Assembly: GCA_031550605.1 (NCBI GenBank)
Contig: JAVBOK010000043.1
Location: 62,001 to 126,000, forward strand
Source: FLUQ01 sp031550605
Lineage (GTDB): Bacteria > Desulfobacterota > Desulfovibrionia > Desulfovibrionales > Desulfovibrionaceae
Length of the DNA stretch: 64,000 nt
Reading direction: 5' to 3'
Positions 27,126 through 35,991 of the stretch are shown here, piece by piece. The stretch's first letter is position 1. Each line of letters starts with the position of its first letter. Made by a program: the position numbers and the translations under genes. A model generated the notes under the pieces. That model was not told the DNA's origin and did no database searches. It saw only the letters and a list, made by a program, of their open reading frames with translations.

Positions 27126-28479
27126 TGTCGCGGTTATAGGGGGCGGACCCGGCGGCGTGGCCGCCGCCGTTGAAACCGCCCGGCGCGGCCTGAAAACCGT
27201 TCTTGTCGAGATGGGCTTTCTGGGCGGCGCCTGCCTGAACTGCGGCTGCATCCCCACAAAACTGCTGCTCGGCAACACGGCCTGCCAGGGGCTTTTGGGC
27301 GCCCTGAAACTGCGGCGGGCCGCTTCCGGCGGCGTGTCTTTCGACCTTGCCGCGATGCAGGAGGACAAAAAACGCTATCTGACCGACGCGCGCGAAGACA
27401 TGGCCCGGCGTCTTGCCGGGGCCGGGGTCGAACTGCTGCGCGGCCGGGCCTCCTTCGGCGGTCCCAAAAGCCTGAACGTCAAAACGGAAAGCGGCGTGGA
27501 AGAATTGCGCTTCACCCACTGCATCGTCGCCGCCGGTTCCGCGCCCGCCTTCTTTCCCGGCCTGAAACCCGACGGCGAAAGCATCCTGTCCTCCACGTCC
27601 TTGCTGGGCACCTCATCCGTTCCGCGCAGTCTGATCATTGTGGGCGGCGGCTTCATCGGCCTGGAACTGGGCGGCATTTTCCACAGCCTCGAGACGCGCA
27701 TAACCATGGTCGAAGCGCTGCCCCGCATCGCCGCGCAGGAGGATGAAGAGGTTTCCGCCGCCCTGCGCGCGTATTACGAACGCAACGGCTGGATCATCAT
27801 CACCGGCCGCCGGGTGTCGTCCCTGGTGACGGAACAGGGCGGTTCCGTCCTTACCTTTGCCGACGGCGAAACTGTCCGGGCCGAAAAATCCCTGGTCGCC
27901 GTGGGGCGCCAGTTCCCGACCGCGCAGTTGAACGCCGCCGTCGCCGGCATCGAACTGGAAAAGCGCGGAACCATCCGCACCGACGAATGCCTGCAGGCGG
28001 CGGACGGCATCTACGCCGTCGGCGACGTCAACGGCAGGGTGCTGCTTTCCCACGCGGCCGACCACCAGGCCCGGTACGTCGCGGCCCGTATCGCCGGCGA
28101 AACTGCGGAACCGTACGGCTATGCGGCCATGCCCTCGTGCATTTACGGCCACATGGAAGTCATGCGTGTCGGCCCCACTGCGGAGGCCCTGCGGCAGGCC
28201 GGGCACAGGGTTTTTGTTTCCCGCTCGCAGTTGAACGACAATGTGATCAGCCACGGTTGCGGCGATCCCTGCGGTTTTGTCAAAACGGCCTGGGTTAACG
28301 GAACCATCAGGTCCGTTACGGCTTTCGGGCACGGCGTGTCCCATCTGGTCACCCCGGCGACGATCATGGTGGCGAACAAATGGCGCCAAGGTGATATAAA
28401 CAATATTATTTTTGCCCATCCGACACTTGACGAAGCCTTAAAATCCGCTATCCTGGCGATGCAAATTCTGCTTGAGTAA
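27115..28479 (+). CDS. lpdA: Dihydrolipoamide dehydrogenase (glycine cleavage L protein)
   Basis: A 454-residue FAD flavoprotein that reoxidises the dihydrolipoyl group of GcvH with NAD+. It has the N-terminal FAD motif GGGPGG (9-14), the redox-active disulfide Cys40/Cys45 in GACLNCGCIPTK, a second nucleotide motif GGGFIGLELG, and the C-terminal HPTLDEALKSA with the catalytic His. An additional cysteine, Cys43, sits between the redox pair where most relatives have valine. The start overlaps gcvPB by 11 bases, so it belongs to this operon. Confidence 0.93.
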   Translation: MIYDVAVIGGGPGGVAAAVETARRGLKTVLVEMGFLGGACLNCGCIPTKLLLGNTACQGLLGALKLRRAASGGVSFDLAAMQEDKKRYLTDAREDMARRLAGAGVELLRGRASFGGPKSLNVKTESGVEELRFTHCIVAAGSAPAFFPGLKPDGESILSSTSLLGTSSVPRSLIIVGGGFIGLELGGIFHSLETRITMVEALPRIAAQEDEEVSAALRAYYERNGWIIITGRRVSSLVTEQGGSVLTFADGETVRAEKSLVAVGRQFPTAQLNAAVAGIELEKRGTIRTDECLQAADGIYAVGDVNGRVLLSHAADHQARYVAARIAGETAEPYGYAAMPSCIYGHMEVMRVGPTAEALRQAGHRVFVSRSQLNDNVISHGCGDPCGFVKTAWVNGTIRSVTAFGHGVSHLVTPATIMVANKWRQGDINNIIFAHPTLDEALKSAILAMQILLE

Positions 28480-28521
28480 CAACGCAACGCGAAGGATGTG
28501 CCGCCGAGGGTCCCTATGCAC

Positions 28522-28550
28522 TTGCTTTTTCAGCTCATTGCAGATACAGA
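28522..28550 (+). promoter_or_regulatory. Candidate promoter of the VWA-OmpA gene
   Basis: TTGCTT (28522-28527), 17 bases, TACAGA (28545-28550), 58 bases upstream of the ATG at 28608. The match is modest; the strong codon bias of the gene suggests high expression, which this promoter alone does not explain. Confidence 0.35.
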
Positions 28551-28607
28551 CGATGAATGGGCCTCGTTACGCACGAACCAATATTACTCAACTCTCTGGA
28601 GGAGACC

Positions 28608-29624
28608 ATGAAACGTTTCAGACTCATCGCCTTGTTTGCCGCGATGGCCATGGTGCTGGCGGTCAGCGCCGTTGCCGCCCCTGCCGGCACCATGGTGCCC
28701 AAAATCAGCAGTTTCGACCTGCTGGTTGACTACTCGGGCTCCATGATGATGAAAAACAACTCGGGGTCCATGATTACCAAGAACCAAACCAAGATGGACG
28801 TTGCCAAAGCCGCCCTGCTGCGCGTGAATGACAAGATTCCCGCGCTGAACTACTCCGGCAGCATGCACACCGCCGCGCCCGTCAGTGAAGTTCTGCCCAT
28901 GGCCCCGTACAACAAGGCGGCCTTTGACAAGGGCATCAAATCCCTGAAGGCCGACCTGCCCATCTACGGCCGCTACACTCCCCTGGGCGACGGCATCCAG
29001 ACCCTGATCCCCCCGTACAACAAGATGGCCCGCAAGTCCGCGGTCATCCTGGTTACCGACGGCGACAACAACCTCGGCGCCGACCCCGTGGCCCAGGTGA
29101 GCGCCCTGTATGCCTCCAACCCTGACATCTGCGTGCACGTCATTTCCGTCGCCGACAAGAAGAATGGTGCCGATGCGATCAAAAAGATCGCCGAAATGCG
29201 CAAGTGCTCCGTCGTGGTTGAAGCCGCCGATCTGGTCAACAGCGACGCCGCTGTCGACAAGTTCGTGCGCGACGTGTTCTACGACATCGTCGGCGGCGGC
29301 GTCATCGCCCTGCGCAGCGTGCAGTTCGCGTTCAACTCCGCTGTCATCGACGGCCCCTCCTCCGCCATTCTGGACGAAGTCGCTTCCATGCTGAAGCAGA
29401 ATCCGCGCAACATCCAGATCGACGGCCACACCTGCAACATCGGCTCCGCCCAGTACAACATGGGCCTGTCCGAACGCCGCGCCGACTCCGTCAAGGCGTA
29501 CCTGGTGAAGAAGGGCGTGCCCGCCTCTTCCCTCACCACCAAGGGTTTCGGCCTGACGCAGCCCAAATATGACAACCGCACCGAAGAAGGCCGCCGGATG
29601 AACCGCCGCGCCGAACTGCACTAA
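28608..29624 (+). CDS. VWA-OmpA fusion outer-envelope protein
   Basis: A 338-residue exported protein. Signal peptide at 1-24; a von Willebrand A domain from about 36 to 225, with a MIDAS-type DYSGSM (41-46), YTPLGDG (123-129) and LVTDGD (148-153); a C-terminal OmpA/peptidoglycan-associated domain (about 235-338). In the latter the usual GHTD is GHTC (Cys276), while LSERRADSV (287-295) keeps the Arg. SGSM occurs three times (43-46, 52-55, 83-86). The codon choice is strongly biased, suggesting an abundant protein. GGAGGAG precedes the ATG. The MIDAS suggests divalent-metal-dependent ligand binding; the ligand is unknown. Confidence 0.88.
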   Translation: MKRFRLIALFAAMAMVLAVSAVAAPAGTMVPKISSFDLLVDYSGSMMMKNNSGSMITKNQTKMDVAKAALLRVNDKIPALNYSGSMHTAAPVSEVLPMAPYNKAAFDKGIKSLKADLPIYGRYTPLGDGIQTLIPPYNKMARKSAVILVTDGDNNLGADPVAQVSALYASNPDICVHVISVADKKNGADAIKKIAEMRKCSVVVEAADLVNSDAAVDKFVRDVFYDIVGGGVIALRSVQFAFNSAVIDGPSSAILDEVASMLKQNPRNIQIDGHTCNIGSAQYNMGLSERRADSVKAYLVKKGVPASSLTTKGFGLTQPKYDNRTEEGRRMNRRAELH

Positions 29625-29641
29625 AAGACCACAGGCTTGAA

Positions 29642-29670
29642 AGGCCCGGCGGAAACGCCGGGCCTATTTT
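29642..29670 (+). terminator. Terminator of the VWA-OmpA gene
   Basis: A 10-bp perfect stem AGGCCCGGCG/CGCCGGGCCT with a GAAA tetraloop (29642-29665), followed by ATTTTC, 17 bases after the stop. Confidence 0.9.
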
Positions 29671-29697
29671 CAAAAGGTTCAGTGCCGAGGACCCCCG

Positions 29698-30360
29698 ATG
29701 CTCACCAGAAGATTCCACCGCATTTCCCCTCATCTTTTCCTGATCACCCTGTCCCTGCTCATCGCGGCTCCGGTTTTTGCCGCCGAAACGCAAACAAAAA
29801 CGGCGCAACCCTCGCCCACGGCGCAAAAGAAGCCCGCCACCCAGAAGAAACCCGTTGCCCGGCCCGCTCCCACGGCGCAAAAAAAGCCCGTGGCACAGAA
29901 AAACGCCACGACCACCGTGGCCGTGAAAAGCCCCGCTCCGGCGGCCAAAAAAGCGGTCCCGGCCAAGGCTGCGGCCAAGACCGCCGCCAAGGGCAAGCCC
30001 GCCCCTCTCAGCGTTCCGGAAAAGCTGCAAGCCGACCTGGACGTGTTCGCGAAAAAATGCGTAATCAGCATGAACAATCAGCTGAAGCCGGGCCTGAAAA
30101 GCAAAGAGGTAAACCCGCACCCCAGCGGAGGCTACGTTGCGCGGTATATGACCGTTGATCCCGATTCGCTGACAACTTCCTACAATCCGACGGAAAACAA
30201 CAAATATGTGCAGTACATCGGCAAGATGCTGTATCATGAGGTTGAGTATTCCTGCGTCGGGCAGACCAAGGAACAGGCCCTGGCCGGTCCGTTCAACGAG
30301 GTCAACCGCATTCCGGTCACTGAACTGATCAAGTACATGAAGGGAAAATGGACCTATTAG
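29698..30360 (+). CDS. Secreted Lys/Ala/Pro-rich protein of unknown function
   Basis: I do not recognise a family. The 220-residue protein has a signal peptide (about 1-28, ending APVFAA), a low-complexity linker (29 to about 105) with repeated AQKKP and KKPVA units, rich in Lys, Ala, Pro and Thr, and a C-terminal region (about 106-220) with two cysteines that could form a disulfide in the periplasm. The linker resembles those of TonB-, SPOR- or peptidoglycan-spanning proteins. GAGGA lies 7 bases upstream of the ATG. It follows the VWA-OmpA gene after a terminator, so it is probably transcribed separately. Confidence 0.75.
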   Translation: MLTRRFHRISPHLFLITLSLLIAAPVFAAETQTKTAQPSPTAQKKPATQKKPVARPAPTAQKKPVAQKNATTTVAVKSPAPAAKKAVPAKAAAKTAAKGKPAPLSVPEKLQADLDVFAKKCVISMNNQLKPGLKSKEVNPHPSGGYVARYMTVDPDSLTTSYNPTENNKYVQYIGKMLYHEVEYSCVGQTKEQALAGPFNEVNRIPVTELIKYMKGKWTY

Positions 30361-30377
30361 TTGGCATTCCACGCGGC

Positions 30378-30406
30378 AAAAAGGCGGGGCTTTCCTCGCC
30401 TTTTTT
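30378..30406 (+). terminator. Terminator after the Lys/Ala/Pro-rich gene
   Basis: AAAAAGGCG (30378-30386) pairs with CGCCTTTTT (30397-30405), giving an A/T-flanked hairpin followed by more Ts. It lies 17 bases after the stop. Confidence 0.9.
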
Positions 30407-30605
30407 GTATTTGCCGCTGCCGGGGTTTTCCCCTGCTTTTTCCAAGGCGTCACCAGTACCACAGGGTACGCTTCACTCTGGCGATTGGCAGCAACAAAAC
30501 CCGCCCGCAGCGGTTTGCCCGCAAGGTTTTGGCCACAAATTCCGACGGGCGTTTCACGGGTGAACTGCCCCTGCAGTGCACAGGCAGTGAAACGGCAAAC
30601 AACGC

Positions 30606-31820
30606 ATGGACCAGCATTCGCACCCCATATCCACCCCCCCGGTCGTCGCCGGCGGTCCGCGGGAACAGGACATTCCCTTGCCCGGTCAGGCAACGGAACC
30701 CTCGTTCGCCTTTCATGACGCCCCGGAGGCACCCGCCTTTTCTCCGGTCCGCTTCACCGGTTCCGGCCGGGAACTTTTCGTCCTGTATGCGCAAAATCTT
30801 CTTTACACCCTGCTGACTCTGGGTCTTTATTCTTTCTGGGGCAAAGTCAGGATACGCCGGTACCTGTGGGGCAACACGCTGGTCCTGGGCGAACCGCTGG
30901 AGTACGCCGGCACAGGGGGTGAACTGTTCCGCAGCTTTTTCATCGTTCTTTTGCTGGTGACCGGCCTGGGAATCTTTTATTATCTCCTTGAAGCCTATAC
31001 CTTTTCCTTTTTCGCGCCGGTCTTTTCCGGCATCGTGGCCGTGCCCCTGGCGCATCTGGGCACGTACCAGGCCATACGCTACCGGCTGACCCGCACCCTG
31101 TGGCAGGGCGTTCACGGCAACCTGGCCGGTTCGTCCCTGCGCTATGCCTTTCTGGCCTCCGGCTATTCCCTGCTCAGCACGTTTACCGGAGGACTTTTGT
31201 ACCCCCTGCAGAAAGCCCGCCTGATACGGCGCAGTGCCAACGCGGCCTTTTTCGGTGACAAGCCCTTTGTTTTCGCCGGCTCCTCAGGCCCTTTATACAA
31301 AGCGCTGGCAGCGGCGTGCCTGACCGCTCTGGCCTTCGGGGCACTCTGCACCGGTCTGGCCGCCGGGGGGCTGTACTGGGCCGTGGAACGCCATCCGGAA
31401 CTGCAGGCGTGGCTGCTCGAACTTGTGACGGAACCGCATGGAAAAGAGAACATCTTTCTCCCCGTCTTTCTGGCCCTTGCCTGTGCCGGCCTGGCCACGT
31501 TCTGGTTTTTTGCGGCACTGTACACGGCCGCTTTTACGCGCTGGTTTTTCCGCCATCTGTCTTTCGGACAAATGCGCCTGTCCGCCCCCCGTTTCACGGG
31601 CAGGCGCTTCCTGTTGCTGACCCTGGGCAATTTTTTTCTGGCGGTTCTGACCTGCGGGCTGGGTTTGCCCTGGGCCACGATTCGCGCGCACCGTTTTGCG
31701 GCGGACGCCGTCCGCGCGGAAGGCGACCCGCAACTGGACACCCTCGGCCGGAACACCCAAAAGGCCCGCTCTTCCGGCGAAGGGCTGCTTGACGCCCTGA
31801 ACGTCGATTTGTCGGTATAA
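30606..31820 (+). CDS. DUF898 (YjgN-like) inner-membrane protein
   Basis: A 404-residue membrane protein of the YjgN/DUF898 family. A soluble Pro-rich N-terminus (1 to about 50) is followed by two repeats of the family pattern: FTGSGRELFVLYAQNLLYTLLTLGLYSFWGK at the start and the related FRHLSFGQMRLSAPRFTGRR... LGNFFLAVLTCGLGLPWA near the end. About six to eight transmembrane segments. The function of the family is not established. It is followed after 12 bases by an M48 protease gene, a pairing seen in other proteobacteria. Confidence 0.85.
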   Translation: MDQHSHPISTPPVVAGGPREQDIPLPGQATEPSFAFHDAPEAPAFSPVRFTGSGRELFVLYAQNLLYTLLTLGLYSFWGKVRIRRYLWGNTLVLGEPLEYAGTGGELFRSFFIVLLLVTGLGIFYYLLEAYTFSFFAPVFSGIVAVPLAHLGTYQAIRYRLTRTLWQGVHGNLAGSSLRYAFLASGYSLLSTFTGGLLYPLQKARLIRRSANAAFFGDKPFVFAGSSGPLYKALAAACLTALAFGALCTGLAAGGLYWAVERHPELQAWLLELVTEPHGKENIFLPVFLALACAGLATFWFFAALYTAAFTRWFFRHLSFGQMRLSAPRFTGRRFLLLTLGNFFLAVLTCGLGLPWATIRAHRFAADAVRAEGDPQLDTLGRNTQKARSSGEGLLDALNVDLSV

Positions 31821-31832
31821 CAGGCGGACTGC

Positions 31833-32921
31833 ATGCACAACGCATCTTTCACTCCGGACGCCCTGCATCACGACGGCCTGACCGCCGCCGGCCGCGCTGT
31901 GACGCTGCAGTGCGCGGCAGACACCCTGCGCATCGTCTCTGCTCAGGGCCATCTGGTCAGCCTGTGGGAACAGGAGCGGGTCCGCGCGGAATTTCCGCAC
32001 AAGACGCCTTTGTGTCTGCGGCTTGCCGGAAGCGGGGAACGCCTGAGCGTAAAAAATCCCGCGCTGGCGGAAACCGTGCGTACCTGGCTGTCCCCTGCCC
32101 TGAACGATCTGCGGCGCGCCCGCCGCATCCGCTGGCTGCTTGCCGGGGCCGCTTCCTGGGCCGCGGCAATCTTACTCTGGTTTGCCTCGCCCCTTCTGCT
32201 GACCGTGGCGGCATCCTGCATTCCCATATCCTGGGAAGAAAAACTGGGGCAAAGCGCGCAGGACAGCCTCTGCCGGATGCTCGGCGCCGGACGCCGCGAC
32301 GTCCTGGCCCTCGGGCCGGGAGCGGAAGCCCTGCAACACCTCGCCGCCCGTCTGGCCGGACCGGAAACCGGAGGCTACATTTTCCGCGTTTCCCTGCTGC
32401 GCTCACGGGTCGCCAACGCCTTCGCCATGCCCGGCGGATACATCGTGGTCACCACGAGCCTGGTGCGTCAATGCGACAGCCCGGACGAACTGGCCGGGGT
32501 ACTGTCCCACGAAATGGCCCACGTCACGGAACGGCACAGCACGCACGCGCTGATACGGGACGAACTGCTGTCTTTCGCCGGCCGGGTCTTCACCGGTGGC
32601 AGCGACGTCATGGGCACGGTCAACAAGGCGGGCATGACCTTGCTGAGTCTGCATTTCAGCCGGGAAGCCGAACAGCAGGCGGATCTGCTGGGCGCGCATC
32701 GTCTGGCCCGGGCCGGTATAGCCCCCGGCGCTCTCGCTCTGTTCTTCAGGCGTCTGTCCACGGAGGAAAAATCCGACCGGCACTCGTACCTTTCGTCCCA
32801 CCCCTCGACGATGGAACGTCTGGAGTATCTGGACGCGGAAGCGGCGAAACTGAAAGGAAACTATACCCCTGCCCTGGAACCGGGGGCGTGGCGGCAGTTG
32901 AAAGCCCTGAGCGCAAAATAG
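31833..32921 (+). CDS. M48-family zinc metalloprotease
   Basis: A 362-residue membrane-anchored protease. One transmembrane segment near residues 102-125 separates an N-terminal cytoplasmic-like domain from a catalytic domain that contains the zinc motif HEMAH (about 226-230) and the third ligand in REAEQQAD (about 277). This matches BepA/HtpX-type M48 proteases, which act in membrane or outer-membrane protein quality control. AGGCGG lies upstream of the ATG. It is co-transcribed with the DUF898 gene. Confidence 0.9.
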   Translation: MHNASFTPDALHHDGLTAAGRAVTLQCAADTLRIVSAQGHLVSLWEQERVRAEFPHKTPLCLRLAGSGERLSVKNPALAETVRTWLSPALNDLRRARRIRWLLAGAASWAAAILLWFASPLLLTVAASCIPISWEEKLGQSAQDSLCRMLGAGRRDVLALGPGAEALQHLAARLAGPETGGYIFRVSLLRSRVANAFAMPGGYIVVTTSLVRQCDSPDELAGVLSHEMAHVTERHSTHALIRDELLSFAGRVFTGGSDVMGTVNKAGMTLLSLHFSREAEQQADLLGAHRLARAGIAPGALALFFRRLSTEEKSDRHSYLSSHPSTMERLEYLDAEAAKLKGNYTPALEPGAWRQLKALSAK

Positions 32922-33051
32922 CCGGACCGCTTCCCCCTCATTTCCCCGCTAGGCAAACGCCTTCGGAAGCGCTATAGTTTACGGATTGCCGCCGGACCGA
33001 ATGCCGGGCCCGGCAGCTGTTCACCGCCAACGGATAAAGGATCGTTTCCCC

Positions 33052-34704
33052 ATGCGCGCCAAACAACACCTCACCTCTCTGCTGCAAGCCCGTGTTGCCG
33101 CCATGGGCCTGCCCTGGCCGGCCAAAGCCGTCATCGAACCCCCGAAAGAAAAACAGTTCGGCGATCTTGCGGCCAACGTGGCCCTGCTGCTGGCCAAAGA
33201 GGCCGGAAAATCCCCCCGCGACCTCGCGGAAGATCTCGTGGCCGCCGTGCGTGCCGACGGCGCGGTGGCTGCGGCATCCATCGCCGGGCCGGGATTTCTT
33301 AATGTGGTCTTTACCCCGGCCTTCTGGCAGGAAAGCGTAAAAGAGGCGGAACAGCGCGGCGAAACTTTTGGCTCGTCCCGTGTGGGCAACGGCGTCACGG
33401 TGCAGGTGGAATTTGTTTCCGCCAACCCCACGGGGCCCTTGCACATCGGCCACGGCAGGGGCGCGGCGGTCGGCGATTCTCTGGCCCGGCTGCTGCGTTT
33501 TGCCGGGTACACGGTGCATACCGAATATTACATCAATGACGCGGGGCGCCAGATGCGCCTTCTGGGCCTGTCGGTCTGGCTGCGGGTCAGGGAACTGGCC
33601 GGGCGGGAAATCGTCTGGCCCGAGGACTGGTACAAAGGCGAATACATCATCGACATTGCGAAGGAAATGCTGGCCAAAGACCCCGGCCTTGCCGCCCTGC
33701 CCGACGAGGAAGGCTGCGACCGCTGCTTTGAGTATGCCATGCGGTCCATTCTGGACGGAATCAAGAAAGATCTGGAGGACTTCAGGGTTTCCCACGAAGT
33801 CTGGTTTTCCGAACGCGGCCTGGTGGCCAGCGGCGCGGTGGAAAAGGCTTTCGAGCGGCTGCGTGGGGCCGGGCACACCTATGAGCATAACGGGGCGCTG
33901 TGGTTCCGCGCCATGGCTCTGGGCGACGACAAGGACCGCGTGTTGCGCAAATCCGACGGATCGCTGACCTATTTCGCTTCGGACATCGCCTATCACGGCA
34001 ACAAATACGACCGCGGTTTCGACCGCCTGGTGGATATATGGGGGGCGGACCATCACGGCTATGTGCCCCGCATGCGCGCCGCCGTTGCTGCCCTGGGCAA
34101 AAAACCGGAACAGCTTGACGTCATCCTGGTGCAATTGGTGAACCTGCTGCGCGACGGCCAGCAGATCGCCATGTCCACCAGGGCCGGGCAGTTCGAAACC
34201 CTGGCCGACGTCGTGGCTGAGGTGGGCGCCGACGCGGCCCGTTTCATGTTCCTTTCCCGCAAAAGCGACAGTCATCTCGATTTTGACCTTGAACTGGTCA
34301 AACAGCGCAGCATGGAAAACCCCGTGTACTATGTACAGTATGCCCATGCCAGAATTTGCGCCGTGTTGCGCAAGGCGGACGAAAGGGGCATCCCCATGAC
34401 GCCGCAAACGGACGGCACGCTGTTGTCACTGCTGACGGAAAACGCGGAACTGGATCTGATGCGCCAGATCGACCGTTTTGAAGACGTGATCGAAAGCGCC
34501 GCCCTGAATCTGTCGCCGCACCACATCAGTTACTACCTGATGGACCTTGCCGGCGACCTGCACAGCTATTACGCCGCGCATCAGGTGCTGGGCGCAGGAG
34601 ACGATTCCCTGGCGCGCGCCCGGCTTGCGCTGCTGCGCTCGGTCAGCGCGGTGATTGCCTCCGGATTGTCCCTGTTGGGCGTCACCGCGCCGGAGAGCAT
34701 GTAA
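33052..34704 (+). CDS. argS: Arginyl-tRNA synthetase
   Basis: Class I synthetase that charges tRNA-Arg. The 550-residue protein has an N-terminal Arg-specific domain, the HIGH motif in NPTGPLHIGHGRGA (about 130), a degenerate KMSKS region (MSTRAG, about 385) as is usual for bacterial ArgRS, and a DALR anticodon-binding domain at the C-terminus. The ATG at 33052 has AAAGGA 10 bases upstream; the longer frame to 32986 is not conserved. The next gene starts 22 bases after its stop. Confidence 0.98.
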   Translation: MRAKQHLTSLLQARVAAMGLPWPAKAVIEPPKEKQFGDLAANVALLLAKEAGKSPRDLAEDLVAAVRADGAVAAASIAGPGFLNVVFTPAFWQESVKEAEQRGETFGSSRVGNGVTVQVEFVSANPTGPLHIGHGRGAAVGDSLARLLRFAGYTVHTEYYINDAGRQMRLLGLSVWLRVRELAGREIVWPEDWYKGEYIIDIAKEMLAKDPGLAALPDEEGCDRCFEYAMRSILDGIKKDLEDFRVSHEVWFSERGLVASGAVEKAFERLRGAGHTYEHNGALWFRAMALGDDKDRVLRKSDGSLTYFASDIAYHGNKYDRGFDRLVDIWGADHHGYVPRMRAAVAALGKKPEQLDVILVQLVNLLRDGQQIAMSTRAGQFETLADVVAEVGADAARFMFLSRKSDSHLDFDLELVKQRSMENPVYYVQYAHARICAVLRKADERGIPMTPQTDGTLLSLLTENAELDLMRQIDRFEDVIESAALNLSPHHISYYLMDLAGDLHSYYAAHQVLGAGDDSLARARLALLRSVSAVIASGLSLLGVTAPESM

Positions 34705-34726
34705 AAAAGACGCGGGGCCACAAGCC

Positions 34727-35701
34727 ATGCCTGAACTGCCTCTCCGACTTCCGGATTCCAACCGGGATGCCGGGCCGAAAAATACCCGGCCTGCCCGCAT
34801 GGTCACCATTTCCATGACCATGCCGAAACTGGTTTTTTCCCTTCTGTTCATGGCGGGGATCCTGGTCTGGGTTTTCATTTTCGGCATTATGCTGGGCCGG
34901 GGGCACAAACCGGAAAAGATCGTGCCGGAACTGGCCAAAGTCATGCCCGCGCCGCAGCCGAAAAGCGTGGTGGCACAGCCGCCGGTCCAAAACGCCACAC
35001 AAACCGCATCCGCAAAAAACACGATGCCCGCCGCCACGTCCAAAAATGCGACCGCCGTCCCGGTTCCGGCCAAATCCCCGGCCGCGCCCCAGACTACGGC
35101 TTCCGCAGCGCAGCCCCAGGTTCCCGCGGGAATTCTGTCCCCGCAGGAACTGCAGTATCACGAAACCCTGAAAGGCCGCCCGACAGCCAGCCCGGTACCG
35201 CCCGCTGCCCCAAGGCCCGTGCCGGACGTCAAAAAAACAGGATTGAAAACGTCCCCCAACCTGCAGGCGGCACAGGAAAAAAAACGGACCGCGCAGAAAA
35301 CCGAAGCGAAAAGCGCGTCCGCGAAACCGCAACCAGCCAAGCCGGAAGCAAAAAACATCGCGGCAAAACCGCAGACGCCGGCCAAACCGGAACCGAAACC
35401 CGCAGCAGCCAAACCCGACCCCAAAGCGGCCTCCATGAAAAAAACCGGGGAACCGGTGTATAATTACGTATATCAGGTAGCGGCGTTCAAAGACATGCCG
35501 TCCACCGAAAGCATGCGCAAAAAGTTACAGGCCGCCGGCATCGCCACGCGCGTCGAAAAAAGCGCCGAAGGCGGCACGACATGGTATAAACTGCTGACGC
35601 CTTTCCGCGGGCGGCCGGAAGACACCCGCGCGCTGAAAAACGCACTGGCGGGACAAGGCCTTCCCCGCGTCATTCTGCGCAGCAAGACGCCGGCCCAATA
35701 A
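34727..35701 (+). CDS. SPOR-domain membrane protein
   Basis: A 324-residue protein with a cytoplasmic N-terminus, one transmembrane helix (about 37-57, LVFSLLFMAGILVWVFIFG), a long Lys/Ala/Pro-rich periplasmic linker (about 65-240), and a C-terminal SPOR domain (about 245-324, VYQVAAFKDMPSTESMRKKL). SPOR domains bind denuded peptidoglycan at division sites, so a role in division or cell-wall remodelling is likely, comparable to DedD or FtsN. It starts 22 bases after argS. Confidence 0.88.
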   Translation: MPELPLRLPDSNRDAGPKNTRPARMVTISMTMPKLVFSLLFMAGILVWVFIFGIMLGRGHKPEKIVPELAKVMPAPQPKSVVAQPPVQNATQTASAKNTMPAATSKNATAVPVPAKSPAAPQTTASAAQPQVPAGILSPQELQYHETLKGRPTASPVPPAAPRPVPDVKKTGLKTSPNLQAAQEKKRTAQKTEAKSASAKPQPAKPEAKNIAAKPQTPAKPEPKPAAAKPDPKAASMKKTGEPVYNYVYQVAAFKDMPSTESMRKKLQAAGIATRVEKSAEGGTTWYKLLTPFRGRPEDTRALKNALAGQGLPRVILRSKTPAQ

Positions 35702-35790
35702 AACGCTGTCTTGTGCATTATTGCGGGCCACATACTTGACGCGACGGCAAATGCAAGGCAGTGTTGATCAGAAAGACCATCATCATACAA

Positions 35791-35821
35791 CATTGCCGTC
35801 CGGCTGCCGGACGGCGGCAAT
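35791..35821. repeat. Imperfect palindrome in the gap before mlaE
   Basis: ATTGCCGTCCGG and CCGGACGGCGGCAAT surround CTG. It could terminate the argS-SPOR transcript, but no T-tract follows. The rest of 35702-35991 shows nothing I can support. Confidence 0.45.
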
Positions 35822-35991
35822 GGCCCGTTTTACACACCGGCCCTCGCGCGAAAAGCGCGGCTTTCCTTTCGCCCAACCGGATTCCGATTGGGCGCGGAAA
35901 AAAAGATTGAAGAGCTTTTTTCCGGTTGGCCTCACGCTATTCGGTGCGCAAGGCCCCTGATCGGCCGGACAGCAATGGCCAGACCACAGAC

